From assembly GCA_041401985.1 (NCBI GenBank), contig JAWKTE010000020.1, positions 9,341 to 73,340 of the forward strand: DNA of 64,000 nt, given 5' to 3'. A model generated the notes under the pieces. The model was not told the origin of the DNA. It was given only the letters and a program-made list of their open reading frames with translations, and ran no database searches. This document shows, piece after piece, positions 27,397 through 38,752 of the stretch. The stretch is from JACKHA01 sp041401985 (GTDB lineage Bacteria > Planctomycetota > Phycisphaerae > Phycisphaerales > UBA1924). A program made the position numbers and the translations under genes. Within the stretch, counting starts at the first letter, position 1; every line of letters starts with the position of its first letter.

Positions 27397-28737
27397 ATGC
27401 CACACTCTCGTGCGGGGCAGGCTTCCGGAGGCGGGCACGTCGCGCTGGTCGCGCTCTCGGGATTCCGGGCCCGCGAGGCGGAGATGCTCGAGCTCGGCAT
27501 GACCCTCCCGGGGCTCCACGACAGGGCCCAGGCCCTCGCGGCTCTCCCATCGCTCGGCGTCCTTACCCTCGCCGGCATGACGCCGCCCGGCTGGACCGTC
27601 TCCTACCGCGATCCCGCCCGCGTCGACGACGCGCTGGTCGCCTCGCTCGTGGCGGAGCGTCCCACCATCGTCGGCGTCTCCGCCCTGACCGCGTCGATCG
27701 AAGAGGCGTACTCGTTCTGCGACTCGCTCCGGCGTGAGGGTGTCCGCACCGTCATCGGCGGCCTGCACGCCACCGCCTGCCCCGACGAGGCCGCGCGCCA
27801 CGCCGACGCGGTCGTCATCGGGGACGGGGAGAGCACCTGGCACGACGTGCTCGCCGACGCCGCGGCCGGCGACCTGCGCCGAGTGTATCGCCCGTCGCAG
27901 GCGTTCGATCTGGCCCGCGCCCCGCTCCCTCGGTTCGTCCTGCTCGGCGACCGCGAGCGACCCCGGTTCACCGTGCAGACGGCCCGCGGCTGCCCGCTCG
28001 CCTGCGACTTCTGCGGGGCCAGCCGCCTGCTCGGGCCGTACCGCGAGAAGCCGGTCGAGCGCATCGAGGCCGAACTCGACGCCGTCCGGGCGATGCGCCG
28101 CCGTCCGATCGTCGAACTCGCGGACGACAACTCGTTCCTGTCGCGTCGCTCCGCGCCCGACCTGCTCGGCGTGCTGGAGCGATCCGGCGTGCGGTACTTC
28201 ACGGAGTCCGACTGGCGGATCGGCGAGCGGCCCGAGGTGCTCGAACGCCTGGCCGCGTCCGGGTGCGTGCAGGTGCTGGTCGGGATGGAGTCGTTCGCCC
28301 CCGGCTACGCGGGCATGGGGGCCAAGGCCGCGCCGCGTCAGCGCGTGATGGACGCCGCGGCCCGGATCCAGGAGGCGGGCGTCGCGGTCATCGGGTGCTT
28401 CATCGTCGGGGGCGACGGCGAGGACCACGAGTCGATCCAGGCCCTGATCGACTTCGCGATCGACGCGCCGCTGGCCGATGTGCAACTGACGCTCCGCACG
28501 CCGTTTCCGGGTACTGCGCTGCACCGGCGGCTCGCAAGCCAAGGGCGGCTGCTCCCGGATCGCGGCTGGTCGGCTTACACGCTGTTCGACACGACGTTCG
28601 TGCCGGACCGCCTGAGCGTGGAGCAACTCGATCAGGGGTTCCACCACGCGGTACGCTGCGTGTTCGCGGAAGGGCCGGCCGCGCGGCGGGCGGCGATCCG
28701 GCACGAGATCTGGGAGCGTCGATGCCGGATGACGTGA
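27397..28737 (+). CDS. B12-binding-domain-type radical SAM protein
   Basis: 446 residues from ATG 27397; the frame is open back to 27289 but that part is inside the rRNA terminator region. The N-terminal Rossmann-like part (VGVSALTASIEEAYSFCDSLRREGVRTVIGGLHATACPDEA) resembles the cobalamin-binding domain of B12 radical SAM enzymes. The radical SAM motif is ARGCPLACDFCGA (CxxxCxxC), with GVAVIGCFIVGGDGED and TPFPGTAL farther on, as in MiaB/HpnJ-like groups. The reaction is unknown. Its last 16 bases overlap the next gene. Confidence 0.85.
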   Translation: MPHSRAGQASGGGHVALVALSGFRAREAEMLELGMTLPGLHDRAQALAALPSLGVLTLAGMTPPGWTVSYRDPARVDDALVASLVAERPTIVGVSALTASIEEAYSFCDSLRREGVRTVIGGLHATACPDEAARHADAVVIGDGESTWHDVLADAAAGDLRRVYRPSQAFDLARAPLPRFVLLGDRERPRFTVQTARGCPLACDFCGASRLLGPYREKPVERIEAELDAVRAMRRRPIVELADDNSFLSRRSAPDLLGVLERSGVRYFTESDWRIGERPEVLERLAASGCVQVLVGMESFAPGYAGMGAKAAPRQRVMDAAARIQEAGVAVIGCFIVGGDGEDHESIQALIDFAIDAPLADVQLTLRTPFPGTALHRRLASQGRLLPDRGWSAYTLFDTTFVPDRLSVEQLDQGFHHAVRCVFAEGPAARRAAIRHEIWERRCRMT

Positions 28738-30098
28738 ACGACCAACCCGAGTCGCGCGATGCCGCGGGTGTCGGCAAGACGCCCGACGCCGCGGGCGAGG
28801 GCCGCACGGCGGCAGATTCTCCGCTTGCCGCCGATGGTGCTCCGGGTGCCGGCGGTACTCATGGGACGGACGCCCGCGCAGCCGCCGACGCCGCATCCGA
28901 TGCCGAGGCTCCATCAACCGTTGGTCGATTCCGCGCGGTCGATCTGCTCGGCGTGCTGCTGGGCCGGGAGCGATCGATCATGGCCGCGGCCGCGAGCCCG
29001 TGGTCGTTGCTGGTCGGGCTGCTGCTGGTGGTCTCGGGCGGCATCGCGCGGCACTACGACCAGGCCGACCTGCTGGCCCAGGCGCACCTGCCGCTGCGCG
29101 GCGTGCTGATCTCGCTCGTCAACGCGACGCTGCTGTTTTTCCTGGCCAGCACCGTGCTGCGGAAGGGGCGGTGGCCCGGCGTGCGCGGGTACCTGGCGTT
29201 CCTGGGCGTGTTCTGGCTGACGGCGCCGATGGCGTGGCTGTACGGCGTGCCGTATGAGCGGTGGATGTCCGAGCGGGACGCGGTCGACGCGAACGTGCTG
29301 ACGCTGGCGTTCGTGTCGGCGTGGCGGGTCGCGCTGTCGGCCCGCGTGCTGTCGCTGCTGTTCGGGATGCGGGGCTGGAGCGCGATCGTCGCGACGCTGC
29401 TGTTCTCGGGAGCCGCGTGGCGACGGTGGGGCTCATCACGACGGGGCGTTGTCGTTGGTCGCGAGCATGGGCGGCGGTGGGCCTGACGGAGGCGGAGCGA
29501 CGCGTTCCGGCTCGGGATGGTGCCGCCAAACGTCTCGTGCTGGATGCCGCCGGCGTCGTTCGTTGGGATGCGTGGTGGTACCGCTCGACGCGAGGTGGCG
29601 GCTGGTGTCCAACGCGAGGAGCGGGGCGCCTGTTGGGGTGCCCGGCGTGGCGGCGGCGGTCCTGGCCGCGTGGGTCGCGATCGCCGCGGCCACCACGCCG
29701 CCGCAGGCGCTTGCTCTGCGGTCGAGTCCGCAAGCGCCGGGGGGACGGGGCGACAGCGCGGTCCTCACGATGGCGACGCCGCGGGCGATGTTCCCGTCTG
29801 TCTGGACGATCGCCGGCCGACGTGCCCCGGGATGCCGTCGATTCTGGTGGTCGAGTCGTTTCGATGCCGGCGCCGGATTGGGGCGGCCGGAGCTGTTGCT
29901 GCCGTCGGTCGACCTTGCGGCGGCCCGCCAGCACTTTGGGTGTTCCGCTACGACGAGGGCCCGTGGTCGGTGGTGGGGCCAGAGATCATCTTGACGGAAT
30001 ACGAGCTGGAAGAACGGGCGGAGCGTGTCCGACCCTTGCTCGAGTTCCTCCCTTCACCCGCCACGACCGCACCCTTACCTCCGGGGACCGGCCATTGA
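28722..30098 (+). CDS. Multi-pass membrane protein, frameshifted several times
   Basis: Start ATG 28722 overlaps the radical SAM gene. After an Ala/Asp-rich N-terminus, membrane segments appear (WSLLVGLLLVVSGGIARHY, GVLISLVNATLLFFLAS, YLAFLGVFWLTAPMAWLYG). The first frame ends at 29486, but membrane-protein coding continues in other frames: VATVGLITTG, GLTEAERRV, VVVPLDARWRLVSNARSGAP, VAAAVLAAWVAIAAATTPPQALAL and finally ALWVFRYDEGPWSVVGPEIILTEYELEERAERVRPLLEFL to 30098. At least three indels lie between 29413 and 29930. Sequence errors or gene decay are both possible. Function unknown. Confidence 0.6.
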
Positions 30099-30780
30099 AT
30101 CCCTGATCGAGATGAGCGGGGCGAGGGCGGAGTCTGAAACCCCGACCCGCCCCGGCCAGACCGAGTTCCCGCATGGCGGCACACGAACCCGACCGCGAAC
30201 CCGACCGCGAGCCCGACCGCGAACCTGATCATGAGCCCGACCGCGAACCCGACCGCGAGCCCGACCGCCGCCCGAATCGGCACGAACCCAGCCCCGCGGG
30301 TAAGCGCGAGGTGCTGCATCGCCCGTTCGTCGGTGAGCGGTGGGCCGTCATCTACCAATCTCGTGCCATGCCCTCGTGCCGCGGCGGGCGTGATTGTCTA
30401 TGCCATCGTTAAACTGGCGAATCAGTTCGAGCAGGGGGGAGTGGGTGGTCTTCCTCGCGCCCCAGGGTTCTTACTCGTTGCCGCCTCTCCTCCTGCTGAT
30501 GATCCGAGAGGACATCTGGCCGAGAACGGGCGTGTTCGTGGATCGTGCCGGGCGTTGGGGTCATCGCAGGGGATCGTCGTTGGTTGTTTTTGTAGCGCGT
30601 GGTGCGGATTCCCGATCATCTTCATGCTCGCTGGAGGCGGTATGGGATACCGAGTTATGGCTGACGCCGGTTCCGGGCGGCCGACCCGGCTGCGCACGGG
30701 GCCGGACGGCTGTACAATCACCGCCTCCCGATCCCCAATGATCGTGGGCAGCGTCTCGGAATCTCCGGCCAAGGACCCGC
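30099..30780. other. Region with tandem repeat and unassigned short frames
   Basis: Holds a 12-bp tandem repeat (30185-30268) and short open frames on both strands, such as 30394-30741 plus (EWVVFLAPQGSYSLPPLLLLMIREDIWP), that I could not assign. TACAAT at 30713-30718 is a fair -10 for accD, without a clear -35. Confidence 0.4.
30185..30268. repeat. Seven 12-bp tandem repeats (GARCCCGACCGC)
   Basis: Seven units, six of them GAACCCGACCGC or GAGCCCGACCGC and one degenerate (GAACCTGATCAT). An ATG at 30173 would read them as a repeating EPDR peptide within a 79-residue frame; the minus strand would read AVGLAVGF. Neither reading is supported by a clear ribosome site. Confidence 0.85.
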
Positions 30781-31623
30781 ATGAGCCAAGCCGCCGCGAA
30801 GACCTGGAGCGAGATGAAGCCGGCCCGCCGGGCCGCGATCCCCGAGGGGTTGTGGCTCCGCTGCCCCTCGTGCGCCCAGATGATCTACCGCCGGAAGATG
30901 GAGCAGGAACTGCACGTCTGCCCGGAGTGCCAGCACCACTTCCGCATCGCGGCCGTCGAGCGGGTCCGCCAACTGTCCGACCAGGGCTCGTTCGTGCCGA
31001 TGTTCACGAACTTGGCTCCGGGCGATCCGCTGGCGTTCACGGACCTCAAGCCGTACACGAAGCGCCTGGCCGACGAGCAGGCCCGCACGGGGCGGACCGA
31101 CGCGGTGCTGGCGGGCCAGACGTTCATCCGCGGGCGTGCCGCGATGCTCTGCTGTCTGGACCTGACGTTCATGATGGGCTCGATGGGCAGCGTGGTGGGC
31201 GAGACGATCACGCGGTCGATCGAGCACGCGACATCGACGAACCTGCCGCTCGTGCTCGTGTCCTGCTCCGGCGGGGCCCGCATGCAGGAGTCGGGCCTGT
31301 CGCTGATGCAGATGGCCAAGACGTCCGCGGCCCTGGCCCGCTTCGACGACGCCGGCGGGCTGTTCATCAGCGTGCTGACCGACCCGACCACCGGCGGCGT
31401 GACGGCCTCGTTCGCGATGCTGGGCGACGTGATCCTGGCCGAGCCCAAGGCGCTGATCGGCTTCGCGGGGCCGCGCGTGATCCAGCAGACGATCCGCCAG
31501 GAATTGCCCGAGGGGTTCCAGCGTTCGGAGTTCCTGCTCAAGTCCGGGCTGGTGGACCGCGTGGTGCACCGGCGTGACCTGCAGGTGGAGATCGCCCGCC
31601 TGATCGATTACGCGGGCAAATGA
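30781..31623 (+). CDS. accD: Acetyl-CoA carboxylase carboxyltransferase subunit beta
   Basis: Transfers the carboxyl group from carboxybiotin to acetyl-CoA, giving malonyl-CoA for fatty-acid synthesis. 280 residues, the family length. The N-terminal zinc ribbon has four cysteines (LRCPSCAQMIY and HVCPECQHHFRI). The crotonase-fold domain shows MGSMGSVVGETI, SCSGGARMQESGLSLMQMAKT, PTTGGVTASFAMLGDVILAEP and GFAGPRVIQQT, all characteristic. Start ATG 30781. Its stop overlaps the start of lnt (ATGA). accA is not in the window. Confidence 0.96.
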   Translation: MSQAAAKTWSEMKPARRAAIPEGLWLRCPSCAQMIYRRKMEQELHVCPECQHHFRIAAVERVRQLSDQGSFVPMFTNLAPGDPLAFTDLKPYTKRLADEQARTGRTDAVLAGQTFIRGRAAMLCCLDLTFMMGSMGSVVGETITRSIEHATSTNLPLVLVSCSGGARMQESGLSLMQMAKTSAALARFDDAGGLFISVLTDPTTGGVTASFAMLGDVILAEPKALIGFAGPRVIQQTIRQELPEGFQRSEFLLKSGLVDRVVHRRDLQVEIARLIDYAGK

Positions 31624-33833
31624 GCGGGCGTGCGGGCGTGCAAGGCGGCGGCGGGGACGCTCGGGTGGGGCGCGGCGTTGCGCGTGGCGCGGATGTTGAA
31701 GCGGATCGATCGACCGCTGGTGGACCCGCTTCGGAGCGTGGGGCCGCGTCGGCGGCGCCGCGTGCGAGAGTGTTGGCGGAGCCGAACCCGATCCCGTCGT
31801 GGCAGGCATTTCTCGCGGGCCTCGCCCACGCGGCGTGCATGGTGCTGGCGTTCCCGCCGTTCTCGTGGTGGGGGTGTGCGCTGGTCGCTGTCGCGCCGCT
31901 GGTGTGGCTGGGCGAACGTGTGGGACAGCGCATGGCCCAGAGCCCGACGCGCGAGCGTCGGGTCCGAGCAACGGCGAGCGCCGGAACAACGGAGGACCAA
32001 GGAAAGAACGGACCCGACGCTCGCGCGTCGGGCTCTGCGCGAGTCGATGCTCGGCGCGCAAGGCGCCGTCGCGCCGACGCGTTCCGCCCCGCCGTCTTCG
32101 CCGGCGTCGGCACGCTGCCGTTCTGGGCCTTCGAGCACCGGTGGATCTGGGACGTGAGCGCCGCCGGCACGCCGATCCTGCTCTTCCTTCTCGTGCTGTT
32201 CCCGATCGCGTTCGTGTGGGCTTTGGCGAGGCTGGCTCGTCGCCTTGGACCGATCGCACCGTTCGTGCCGACGTTCCTCGTCGCCGGGCTGCTGTGGGGC
32301 GGGCTCGAGTTCTTCCGCGGCACGCTCGCGTTCGACGGCTACCCGTGGTACTACGTCGGGCACCCGCTGATCGACTCGTGGTTCCTCGCCGCGCCGGCGG
32401 CGGTGGTGGGGGCGTTCGGCGTGTCGGTGATCGCGGCCATGTCCGGCTCGCTGCTCGGCTGGCTCGCGGCCCGCCTCACGCCGGCGCGGGCGGTCGGGTT
32501 CGTCGCGAGCGGGCTCGCGCTGACCCTCATCACCTGGCTGCTGGGCGTCGGCCGACTGTTTGAGGGAGACCTGGACGCGCGGGGCGGGCGGGACGTGCGG
32601 GTCGGCGTGGTGCAGACCAACATCCCGCAGTCGGTCAAGGGCGAGTGGTCGCCGGCCCAGCGGCTGTACGACCTGCGGGCGTTCCTGGACATGTCGTGGG
32701 GGCTGGCGCTCAACGGGGAGATCAACGGAGCCGCGCCGCCGGACGTGATCGTGTGGCCCGAGACGATGTTCCCCGGCATCTCCCTCGACGATCAGGCAAG
32801 GGCGGCCGAGGAGGCGGTCGGGCTGCAGTGGCGGGTCGCGTACCCGAGCGGGCCGACCGAGAGCGTGCCCACGTGGGCCCCGGCCGAGACGCTGCTGGAG
32901 CAGCAGCGGGAGATCGGCGTCCCGATGCTCGTGGGGGCGACGGGGTTCGAGAACGTGCGGTGGTTCACGGATGAAGAGGGTGCGTGGGACCGCGAGGTGG
33001 ACGCGATCCACAACAGCGTGTTCTCGATCGAGGGCGGGCGGGTGACGGGGCGGTACGACAAGCTGCACCTGACGCCGTTCGGCGAGGTGATGCCGTACAT
33101 CTCGAACTGGGCGTGGCTGGAGCGGCAGTTGCTGGCGATCGGGGCGTCGGGGATGGCGCCGCTCGATCGCCGGGGTCGTGGGGCTCGCGTGGTGTCGGTG
33201 GGGCTGGGACCGGCCAACTCCGGCAGCGATGCGGGCAACAACAGTGAGTCGCAGCCCGGTGCGTCTCAGACCGAAGCACCTGCCGAGTCCGCCGAGCCGC
33301 CCGGCCCGCGCCTGTTCGTCGCCGCCCCCATCTGCTTCGAGAGCACGAACCCTTCCGTGTGCCGGGCGCTCGTCGAGGAGGCCCGCCGCGAGGCCGGGCC
33401 GGATGACTCGGTCCTGTTGGTCAACCCGACCAACGACGGCTGGTTCGGGCCCAACGACGCCGGGCGGGTCCAGCACCTGCAACTGGCCCGGTGGCGGGCG
33501 GTCGAACTGGGCGTCGGCGTGGTGCGGGCCGCCAACACCGGGGTGTCGTGCGCGATCGACCACCAGGGGCGGGTGGTGGCGGTCGGCGTTCGCGGCCCGG
33601 ACGGCACGATCGGCGAGGCCCGGGCCGAGGGCGTGCTGATCGCCGAACTTCGACTGCCCCGCGGACGAACGGTGTTTGCGGGCACGGGCGACCGGCTCGG
33701 CTGGATCGTGATGGCGGTGGGGGGGCTGCTGCTGGTCGCGGCCTTCGTGCCTTGGCCGCGGGGCAGAGGTCGGGAGCCGGAACCGTCCGAGGGCACGGAA
33801 CGACAAACGGAGCCGCCGCCCGATCGCCGATAA
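31620..33833 (+). CDS. lnt: Apolipoprotein N-acyltransferase with repeat-encoded insertion
   Basis: Membrane enzyme that adds the third acyl chain to lipoproteins. 737 residues against about 510 usual. The N-terminal membrane helices include LAFPPFSWWGCALVAVAPLVWL and WGGLEFFRGTLAFDGYPWYYVGHPL. The C-terminal nitrilase domain carries the triad Glu (VIVWPETMFPG), Lys (GRYDKLHLTPFGEVMP) and Cys (VAAPICFES). Start ATG 31620 overlaps the accD stop. An insertion just after the first helix pair (SPTRERRVR...DARASGS) is encoded by a palindromic element at 31936-32041. Another low-complexity insertion lies before the catalytic Cys. Lipoproteins at 38753, 44803 and 57888 are likely substrates. Confidence 0.93.
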   Translation: MSGRAGVQGGGGDARVGRGVARGADVEADRSTAGGPASERGAASAAPRARVLAEPNPIPSWQAFLAGLAHAACMVLAFPPFSWWGCALVAVAPLVWLGERVGQRMAQSPTRERRVRATASAGTTEDQGKNGPDARASGSARVDARRARRRRADAFRPAVFAGVGTLPFWAFEHRWIWDVSAAGTPILLFLLVLFPIAFVWALARLARRLGPIAPFVPTFLVAGLLWGGLEFFRGTLAFDGYPWYYVGHPLIDSWFLAAPAAVVGAFGVSVIAAMSGSLLGWLAARLTPARAVGFVASGLALTLITWLLGVGRLFEGDLDARGGRDVRVGVVQTNIPQSVKGEWSPAQRLYDLRAFLDMSWGLALNGEINGAAPPDVIVWPETMFPGISLDDQARAAEEAVGLQWRVAYPSGPTESVPTWAPAETLLEQQREIGVPMLVGATGFENVRWFTDEEGAWDREVDAIHNSVFSIEGGRVTGRYDKLHLTPFGEVMPYISNWAWLERQLLAIGASGMAPLDRRGRGARVVSVGLGPANSGSDAGNNSESQPGASQTEAPAESAEPPGPRLFVAAPICFESTNPSVCRALVEEARREAGPDDSVLLVNPTNDGWFGPNDAGRVQHLQLARWRAVELGVGVVRAANTGVSCAIDHQGRVVAVGVRGPDGTIGEARAEGVLIAELRLPRGRTVFAGTGDRLGWIVMAVGGLLLVAAFVPWPRGRGREPEPSEGTERQTEPPPDRR
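31936..32041. repeat. Palindromic element inside lnt (about 31-bp inverted repeats)
   Basis: The left arm (31936-31966) runs from CAGAGCCCGACGCGCGAGCG to TCGGGTCCG. The right arm (32009-32039) is its near-exact inverse, CGGACCCGACGCTCGCGCGT then CGGGCTCTG. About 42 bases separate them. Arms of the same family occur at 57776-57870 and 63894-63922. Confidence 0.85.
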
Positions 33834-33908
33834 CGCCTGCGGGCGGCACTTCGGAGCCGGCAAGCCGGAGCTGGCAAGCCCGCGTCGGTTAGCAAGGAGT
33901 CGAGCATC

Positions 33909-34997
33909 ATGAAGAGGCCCGCAGCTCGCACGTCGATCGGGATGGCGGCCGCCGCCGCGGGTCTGGTCGCCGCGTCCGTCTCGCTCGCAAGCGGCGGCAA
34001 CGGTCTGGCGAGCCTGCCGGACCGCGATCGCCCCGCCGCGGCTTCGCCAACCCAGCCCGCGTCGTCGCGCGACCTGCTCGGGCTGCGCGATCGCGCCATC
34101 GAGATGCTGATCGAGATGTCCGCCTCCGAAACCCCGCAGGTCCGGGCCAACGCCATCGAGGGCCTCGAGGGCGCCCGCAACCGCCTCGAACCGATCGTCG
34201 CGCTCGGCGTGCTGGATGCCAACGCCGGCGTGCGGGCCGTCTCGCTGATGGTCGCGGCCCGCGAGCGCCTCTCGGGCCAGGCCGGCCCCGCTCGCACGAA
34301 CCTGCACGACCCGTCGCCGTTCGTCCAGGCCGCGGCCATGTTCGCGCTCAAGCGTTTCGGCCAGAACATCGACCTCACGCCGCTCGCGACCATGCTGCTC
34401 GAAGACCCCGAGCCGGCGGTTCGGGCCCACGCCGCGTTCATCCTCGGCGAGATCGGCGAGGAGTCGGCGCTGGGCATGCTCCGCCAGGCCAACGCCCGCC
34501 AGATGCCCCGGGCCGGGCAGGCCCAACTCGCGGTCATGCGCCTGCAGTTCGCTGAGGCCATGGTCAAACTCGGAGACGAGGACCAGATCCACACGCTCCA
34601 CGCGGCGTTGTTCCCGTCGCGCCCGGAGGACCTCGAGGCCGCGGCTTTGGCGGCCCAGATCCTGGGCGAGGTCGGCGGGCGTCGCTCGATCCCGGACCTG
34701 ATCAACCTCGCGGTCCAGCAGGACGAGCGGGGCAACCACATGCCCGCGGAGGTCCGCCTGGCCGCGGCCCGGTCGGTGGCGAAACTGGGGCGGACCGACG
34801 GCGAGTTCATCGCCCACGAGTACGCCAGCAGCGACAACGCGGCGATCCGGGCCCAGGTCGCGATGGTCTACGCCGAGACCCTCGACCGAGACGAACTCGA
34901 CGCCCTGACCGCGATGCTCGACGACCCGGACGAGATGGTGCGCGTGGCCGCCGCGGCGGGGCTGTTGCGGGCGGTGAATCGGATCCGCGGGAACTGA
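33909..34997 (+). CDS. Exported HEAT-repeat protein
   Basis: 362 residues from ATG 33909, AAGGAG 10 bases upstream. A signal-like N-terminus (ARTSIGMAAAAAGLVAASVSLASG) is followed by HEAT-like helical repeats of about 35 residues. Examples are TPQVRANAIEGLEGARNRLEPI, PEPAVRAHAAFILGEIGEESAL, EVRLAAARSVAKLG and PDEMVRVAAAAGLLRAV. A protein-binding scaffold is likely; no partner can be named. It follows lnt by 75 bases in the same direction. Confidence 0.85.
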   Translation: MKRPAARTSIGMAAAAAGLVAASVSLASGGNGLASLPDRDRPAAASPTQPASSRDLLGLRDRAIEMLIEMSASETPQVRANAIEGLEGARNRLEPIVALGVLDANAGVRAVSLMVAARERLSGQAGPARTNLHDPSPFVQAAAMFALKRFGQNIDLTPLATMLLEDPEPAVRAHAAFILGEIGEESALGMLRQANARQMPRAGQAQLAVMRLQFAEAMVKLGDEDQIHTLHAALFPSRPEDLEAAALAAQILGEVGGRRSIPDLINLAVQQDERGNHMPAEVRLAAARSVAKLGRTDGEFIAHEYASSDNAAIRAQVAMVYAETLDRDELDALTAMLDDPDEMVRVAAAAGLLRAVNRIRGN

Positions 34998-35093
34998 GCT
35001 TGTTCAGGCGCGTCGCGGCGGATGGCGCGTGCCGGGTGTCGCCGCGCGGCAGCCTGGTCGCGTCGTAGTTTGGCCACGTGGTAGTCTGGTCGC

Positions 35094-36284
35094 GTGGGCG
35101 AAGCGGGCGACGATTCCGATTCGGTGGCGGACGCCGTCGACCCGGCTTCCGGGCCGTTCGTCTGGCCGCCCGCGGTGGAGCGTGAATCGCCGATCGAGGA
35201 AGGCCTCGCGCCTTCGGATCGCGGGGGCGGGTCGGCGCCACGTCGCGTTCCGGGCAACGCGCCCCCACGAGAGCCACCACGCGAGGCCCCATATGACGCC
35301 CCGCGGCAGGGACCGGTGGATGGCGCACGCAGGCACCGGCAAGCCGATGCAGGTTCTGTCGCGCCGGGAACGCAACTCTCGTTCGAGCGAACCTGGCTCG
35401 GGCTGCGAGCCGCGCCCTGGGTCGTCCGAGTTGCCGAGGCCGGCGACGCCCACGGGCTTGATGCGCCGTACTGCCCTCGCTGCGGCGAGAGCGTCGGTGC
35501 GGGTGAAGTCGTCAGCACCGCGGTGCGAGAGGAAGATGGCGCGGCGTCGAGCAGCGACGCACCACTCGACCCGAGCGCGGGCTGCTCGGCGTGCCGGGGC
35601 GCGCGGTTGCCATGGTCTCGGGCGATCCGGCTCGGCCTGTTCGACGGCACACTCCGCGACGCGATCCTCGAGGCGAAGTACCAGCGATGGCGACGACTGG
35701 CGTTCGATCTCGGCGTGGCCATCGGGCGACCGCTCCAGGCCGCGATCGAAGAGTCACCTCACCGGGTGGCGGGCGACGGGGCAGAATCGGATCTCCCGAT
35801 CGGCGAGGAACAGGACGCCGCGCCCGCGGGCGTGGCGATCGTGCCGATCCCCATGTCGTTTCGCCGACGCTGGGCCCGGGGCATCGACCACACCCTGGCC
35901 ATCGCTCGCGGCGTCCGAGCGGTGACCGGGGCGACGATCGTCCGACCCCTGGCCAGACGCCACCGGGCGCCCCAGGTCGGCCTGCCCCGCAGCCGACGCG
36001 AGGCCAACGCCCGCGGCTCGTTCATCGCGGTCGGCGACCGCCCGCTCTCGGCCTTTCGCGTGGTGGTCGTGCTGGACGACGTCCGGACGACCGGGGCGAC
36101 CCTGCGGGCGGCGTGCCGCGCGATCCGGGCCAGGGAGCGGGGGCTGGGTCGGTTGCTCGCGACCACCCAGATCTGGGTGGCGACCCTGGGCGTGGCGTCC
36201 AGCGGGCGGCGATCGGCGTCGGGGGACGTTCAGGCGGAGGCCGCGGCTGGCGGGTTCAGCGATTCGGAAGCGGTAAACTCTTGA
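35094..36284 (+). CDS. ComF-family phosphoribosyltransferase-like protein
   Basis: Up to 396 residues from GTG 35094. The first 115 are low-complexity and may not all be translated. A zinc-finger-like pair follows (YCPRCGES, then CSACRG), then GLFDGTLRDAILEAKYQRWRRLA and the PRTase core with its PRPP loop VVVLDDVRTTGATLRAA. IPMSFRRRWARGIDHTLAIARG matches the ComF 'P.hp.r...RGfNq...la' block, with N replaced by D. ComF proteins act in competence or DNA uptake; the exact role is unknown. The repeat CTGGTCGCGT occurs twice just upstream. Start uncertain. Confidence 0.8.
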   Translation: MGEAGDDSDSVADAVDPASGPFVWPPAVERESPIEEGLAPSDRGGGSAPRRVPGNAPPREPPREAPYDAPRQGPVDGARRHRQADAGSVAPGTQLSFERTWLGLRAAPWVVRVAEAGDAHGLDAPYCPRCGESVGAGEVVSTAVREEDGAASSSDAPLDPSAGCSACRGARLPWSRAIRLGLFDGTLRDAILEAKYQRWRRLAFDLGVAIGRPLQAAIEESPHRVAGDGAESDLPIGEEQDAAPAGVAIVPIPMSFRRRWARGIDHTLAIARGVRAVTGATIVRPLARRHRAPQVGLPRSRREANARGSFIAVGDRPLSAFRVVVVLDDVRTTGATLRAACRAIRARERGLGRLLATTQIWVATLGVASSGRRSASGDVQAEAAAGGFSDSEAVNS

Positions 36285-36936
36285 GAATCGAGCATTTCCG
36301 AGAGCTGGGCAGAAATCGCCACTGGGAAGATGGGCGGTTGCCTTGACACGATCCGGGTGTGGTCTACCATAACGACCGCCTCCGAGCAATCGGCAACGAG
36401 GCAGACGGCTCGCGGCCGTCGGATCGGGGCTTCCCCGAGCCGACCAGCGAGACGCCTGACGGGATCGGCGTGCCGCCGCTTCCGTCAACCGATCTTTGAC
36501 ATGTGAACAGTCGGGAGAGTCACGAGAGTGTGACGTTCCGGAGCGGTACACGCCGCGGCCTGTAGCAGGGCCACCCGGAGCGTAAAAATGCTCGCCGCGT
36601 GTTCACAGCACGTCGGCGTGCTGACATTCTCGTGTGACAGCGCAAATGGCCCTCGGGGTGTGTCGCCGGTCGCCGCAAGGCGGTCGGAGGCATGGTTCCG
36701 GGGGTCCTGAGCCCGCCCGGGTGATGAGCCCGGGCACTGAAAGGAATGTCAGAGCCGGTGGACGCGAGAGCGGCCATCGGTGGTCGAGGCGTGCTTTGGG
36801 ACGCCTCGGCCGACCGGCCCCGTTCGCCACGTGCATGGCTTGCCATGCTGGTGGTGGAATGGGGTTCCAGGTCAAACAATCTGTTGAACTCAAGCCGGTT
36901 CGTCGCCGCGAGGTGGCGAGCCGGTCAACGGACCTC
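36285..36936 (+). other. 16S operon leader
   Basis: From the promoter at 36343 to mature 16S, about 560 bases of leader with no tRNA and no protein gene. A boxA-like TCTTTGACA occurs at 36493-36501. Confidence 0.6.
36343..36370 (+). promoter_or_regulatory. Promoter of the 16S rRNA operon
   Basis: TTGACA (36343-36348), a 16-bp spacer and TACCAT (36365-36370). It is separate from the 23S operon promoter 12.6 kb upstream. Confidence 0.65.

Positions 36937-38752
<1,816 letters not shown>

Noticed and set aside
29948..30358. Minus-strand frame with AVGLAVGF repeats, looking like a membrane protein
   Set aside because: The hydrophobic pattern is produced only by the 12-bp tandem repeat read backwards.
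31608..34817. 1069-codon minus-strand frame opposite lnt and the HEAT gene
   Set aside because: It lies antisense to two clear genes and has the Arg/Pro/His-rich composition of high-GC shadow frames.
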